Assembly: GCA_903813345.2 (NCBI GenBank)
Contig: CAIIXF020000002.1
Location: 23,576,455 to 23,640,454 of the forward strand
Source of the DNA: Owenia fusiformis
Lineage: Eukaryota; Annelida; Polychaeta; Sabellida; Oweniidae
DNA length: 64,000 bases
Reading direction: 5' to 3'
The notes under the pieces were generated by a model. That model was not told the origin of the DNA. It saw only the letters and a list, made by a program, of their open reading frames with translations, and made no database searches. Below, in pieces: positions 61,701 to 64,000 of the stretch; within the stretch, counting starts at the first letter, position 1; every line of letters starts with the position of its first letter. A program made the position numbers and the translations under genes.

Positions 61701-63931
61701 AACGGATTTGGCTCAAATTTCATATGATGATGCCTAGGGACAAAGGAGATCTGTTCGAGAAAGAATTTTCAAGATGGCGGCTGAATTTCAAAATGGACGC
61801 CATTTTTCGTAAAAAAACGTAATCTTTGATAACTCAAATACCAGTGAACAGATTTGGCTCATTTTTTATATGATGATTCCTAGGGACACAGTAGATCTGT
61901 TGGAGAAAATTTTTTCAAGATGGCGGCTGAATTTCAAAATGGTAGCCATTTTTCATAAGAAAAAACGTAATCTTTGATAAGTCAAATACCAGTGAACAGA
62001 TTCGGTTCAAATTTTATATGCTGATGCCTAGAAACTCAGTAGCTCTGTTCGAGAAAAAATTTTAAGATGGCGGCTGATCTTCAGAGGCTTCAGAATGGCT
62101 GCCATTTTTCATTTTCGTAATCTTTGGTAACTCAACTGCCGTTCGGTGGGATTTGCTACTCCGTGGAGTTGCTGTTTTTCTAGTTATTTTATTTTTTACC
62201 TTTAAGTTCATTTTTAACTCCCTTTGACTGTTGTATGAATGCTGGATGTCCTCAATTGGTTTTGTTAAAAAATGTTACTAATGTGAGAAAAAAGCTTAAA
62301 TATTCCAGCAATTTAACATTTTTCAAAGGTAAAGGATGGGAAAATAATTTTCTAAAGCCAGATTTTATCCTCATTGCTTTATAGGCTAATTGATTTAGTT
62401 AAATTATATAGATAAATTAAATACTTCATGAAATCCTGTTGTTTATATTTAGCTGATTTTTTTATTTTCAGGTATTGGATATGGCAGTTGTTTACTGACT
62501 GTATCCGTGGTGATCTACTATACAATGTTGATAGCTTGGAGCATGTTCTATCTCTTTGCATCTATGACTAATACACTACCTTGGGGCTCCTGTGATAATA
62601 TATGGAATACACCAGGTAGGTTAACTTACTTGCATTCAGGGTACTTTAGGTTGATATACTAGCACAAGAGGAGGAATATCCCAGAATTCATAGATGAATG
62701 TATCTCTATGTAAAGATGAACTTTTGCATTATATGGAGATATGTTCATCTATGAATTCTGGGATATTTCATCTATGAATTCTGGGATATTTCATCTTTGA
62801 ATTCTGGGATATTTCATCTATGAATTCTGGGATATTCCCCCCCCTCTATTACTAGCACCAGGTCATTGGTGTTTGACCAATAGGTGGCACAGTGGTCAAT
62901 CTGTTCGATACAGCAAACAGACTGATCTCTGCTCAACCTATTATCCAAACATCTATGGTTAATGCCCCAGAGGTCTATTTTTACCTGTTATTCGTAATCT
63001 GTAACATGTAGAACTTACAGTATATATGGCTATAGTCTTTTTCCAGAGATCAGGCTGGTTTTGTTTTCACATCTCTTATGTGAAAATAAGCACAGTTAGA
63101 CTCGGAACAGATCAGATCTGGTTCAGTCAGCTAACTTGTTTGTTCTCCATCATGTATGGAAAGGAATGCAATGAACATGATGTCATTTATATATGGATCA
63201 CAGAAAGTACATGTGCACCTTATGAATTCAGTTTTTTTTTTTATGTCACCACTAGAAGTAATAGTCTCCAACTTTTTTTGTGCTTGGTGGTTTGTGTTTG
63301 GCTTTCGATGGTTAGGGTATGTAACCAATGGCAGGTGGTGACATTTTGCATGTTAATGCCTTGTTGTCTTGATGATTCCTTCTCTTACAAAAATGGCTCC
63401 CATTAGCGCAATATTTTACACATTTTGTACTTGTATGTTTCAGCCTGCAGAGAAGTCAGTAAGATGTTATCTCAATTAAACTGCTCAGACTCAACAAATA
63501 TCACCTTGACAACAGCTCAAACAACTACTGAACTAGTTAGTCCTGCTTTGATGAATGCTACTGAACTGGTTGGTAACAATGAAACTACAGGGTGTCTCAA
63601 TAATGACACTTGGAAATCTGCTAGTGAGGAATATTTCTAGTAAGTGTGTCATAGGTAAAAAAAATGAAAGTACACCTTGTTTAATTTGACTTAGATTTTG
63701 CCATGTTAAAGAATCTTGAATAGCTGAACATATTTGGCCAGTGAGTCCCAGTGACAATCACATTCAATCGATTTTTACTGTACAATGTACTTTTTCAGCT
63801 ATAATGTGCTCGAGAGGTCTGATGGCATTGACACAATGGGTACAGTACGCTGGCACCTTGCTCTTTGTCTACTGGCTTCCTGGATACTTATCTTCTGTGC
63901 CAACATCAAAGGAATCAAGTCAGTTGGTAAG
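58798..63931 (+). CDS. Second SLC6 transporter, first 5 coding exons (runs off right edge)
   Basis: Exons 58798-58984, 60696-60827, 62472-62615, 63444-63639 and 63799-63931 give 264 residues in frame, about the N-terminal 40%. The start is [20 protein letters not shown], then TM1 with [20 protein letters not shown]2 has [20 protein letters not shown]; the extracellular-loop cysteine pair is [11 protein letters not shown], followed by several glycosylation sequons. TM4 begins [13 protein letters not shown]. Intron positions and phases equal those of the upstream gene, so the two are tandem duplicates. The canonical GLGN contrasts with GLAN in the neighbour. Upstream of the ATG, CTACCAG could be an acceptor, so a 5'UTR exon is possible. 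TM6-TM12 lie outside the window. Confidence 0.93.
59001..59155. repeat. Tandem duplication of about 76 bp, second SLC6 gene intron 1
   Basis: Two units share GTATTACGTAGTATCCATTA and CCATTATAGTTATTGAGTGA. Confidence 0.9.
59272..60075 (+). mobile_element. Second Helitron-like family, 0.8 kb
   Basis: It opens with the perfect palindrome GACTCCAGATT-gaa-AATCTGGAGTC (59274-59298). It ends with palindrome AATTGAACTTGTTCAATT (60046-60063), 8 nt, then CTAG (60072-60075) before TT. The 3' architecture is Helitron-like. The 5' start is not a clear TC, so the class is tentative. Confidence 0.5.
60877..62183 (+). mobile_element. Helitron-like nonautonomous element, second SLC6 gene intron 2
   Basis: It starts TCCCACCGAACGAAGTTCGA after an A and ends with the ACTCCGTGGAGT stem-loop and CTAG (62180-62183) before a T. 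The interior has about eight units of roughly 145 bp (GATAACTCAAATACCAGTGA, AAAATGGCGGCCATTTTTCG). It is nearly identical at both ends to the copy at 28070-29492. Confidence 0.75.
62676..62850. repeat. 26-bp tandem repeat with inverted partner
   Basis: CATCTATGAATTCTGGGATA recurs four times (about 62748-62835). An inverted copy at about 62678 makes a hairpin over the first part. Confidence 0.85.
63244..63363 (+). mobile_element. TGTCACCAC-family MITE in the second SLC6 gene
   Basis: TTA precedes TGTCACCACTAGAAGTAATA; it ends GTTAATGCCTTG before TTG. It lies 80 bp upstream of the exon 4 acceptor. Confidence 0.8.
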
Positions 63932-63980
63932 GTATGTATGCTTTTGGCTTGGGAATCATGTCAGTTGGTACGGTATGTAC
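63911..63980. repeat. 41-bp duplication of an exon-donor edge at the window end
   Basis: GGAATCAAGTCAGTTGGTAA followed by GGTATGT (exon end and donor, 63911-63938) recurs at 63952 as GGAATCATGTCAGTTGGTAC followed by GGTATGT, period 41. Confidence 0.7.
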
Positions 63981-64000
63981 TGTGGCTCATGGCTTGCTCT

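Noticed and set aside
62880-62920. tRNA A-box-like GGTGGCACAGTGGTCAAT, possible tRNA gene or SINE
   Set aside because: No convincing B box or cloverleaf; at most a decayed SINE fragment.

Overview
The window is eukaryotic genomic DNA from an AT-rich, intron-rich and repeat-rich animal genome. GT-AG introns of 0.1 to 6.8 kb interrupt conserved animal genes, and intronless coding sequence is rare. The gene content (animal ribonucleotide reductase, SLC6 transporters, a secreted vWA protein) and the repeat types point to a marine invertebrate. A hemichordate, cephalochordate or similar lineage would fit, but I cannot fix the species from sequence alone.

Layout. (1) 1-12702, minus strand: the 5' part of RRM1, the large subunit of ribonucleotide reductase, in eight exons. 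It covers residues 1-334 including catalytic Cys218 and runs off the left edge. Two E2F-like motifs lie 90-115 bp upstream of its ATG. Its intron 5 carries a 6.5-kb foldback element with a nested transposon and a 2-kb minisatellite. (2) 12.7-18.3 kb: a 4-kb long inverted repeat and no gene. (3) 18352-19440, minus: a single-exon type II membrane protein resembling a glycosyltransferase. (4) 19.4-43.1 kb: about 24 kb of intergenic DNA with Helitron-like elements, MITEs, palindromes and minisatellites, and no gene I can support. (5) 43131-58497, plus: a complete 12-exon SLC6 (Na+/Cl- dependent) transporter gene of 669 residues. A two-exon vWA-domain gene (50952-52066, minus) sits inside its intron 8. 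(6) 58798 to beyond 64000, plus: the first five coding exons of a second SLC6 gene, a tandem paralogue with the same intron positions.

The most striking feature is the tandem amplification of exon edges together with their splice sites. In the first SLC6 gene, the acceptor and first 27 codons of exon 6 are repeated nine times at exactly 114 bp, with the reading frame open throughout. The acceptor and start of the last exon are repeated eleven times at 107 bp (10 of the 11 with an intact AG), and each upstream copy encodes an alternative short C-terminus ending in TAG. RRM1 exon 5 has an 88-bp duplication of its donor edge, and the second SLC6 gene has a 41-bp duplication of an exon-donor edge at the right end of the window. 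The spacer of the nine-copy array resembles the terminus of a MITE family with about eleven copies in the window.

All exon coordinates come from reading splice consensus sites and matching remembered family sequences. No alignment or transcript data were available.
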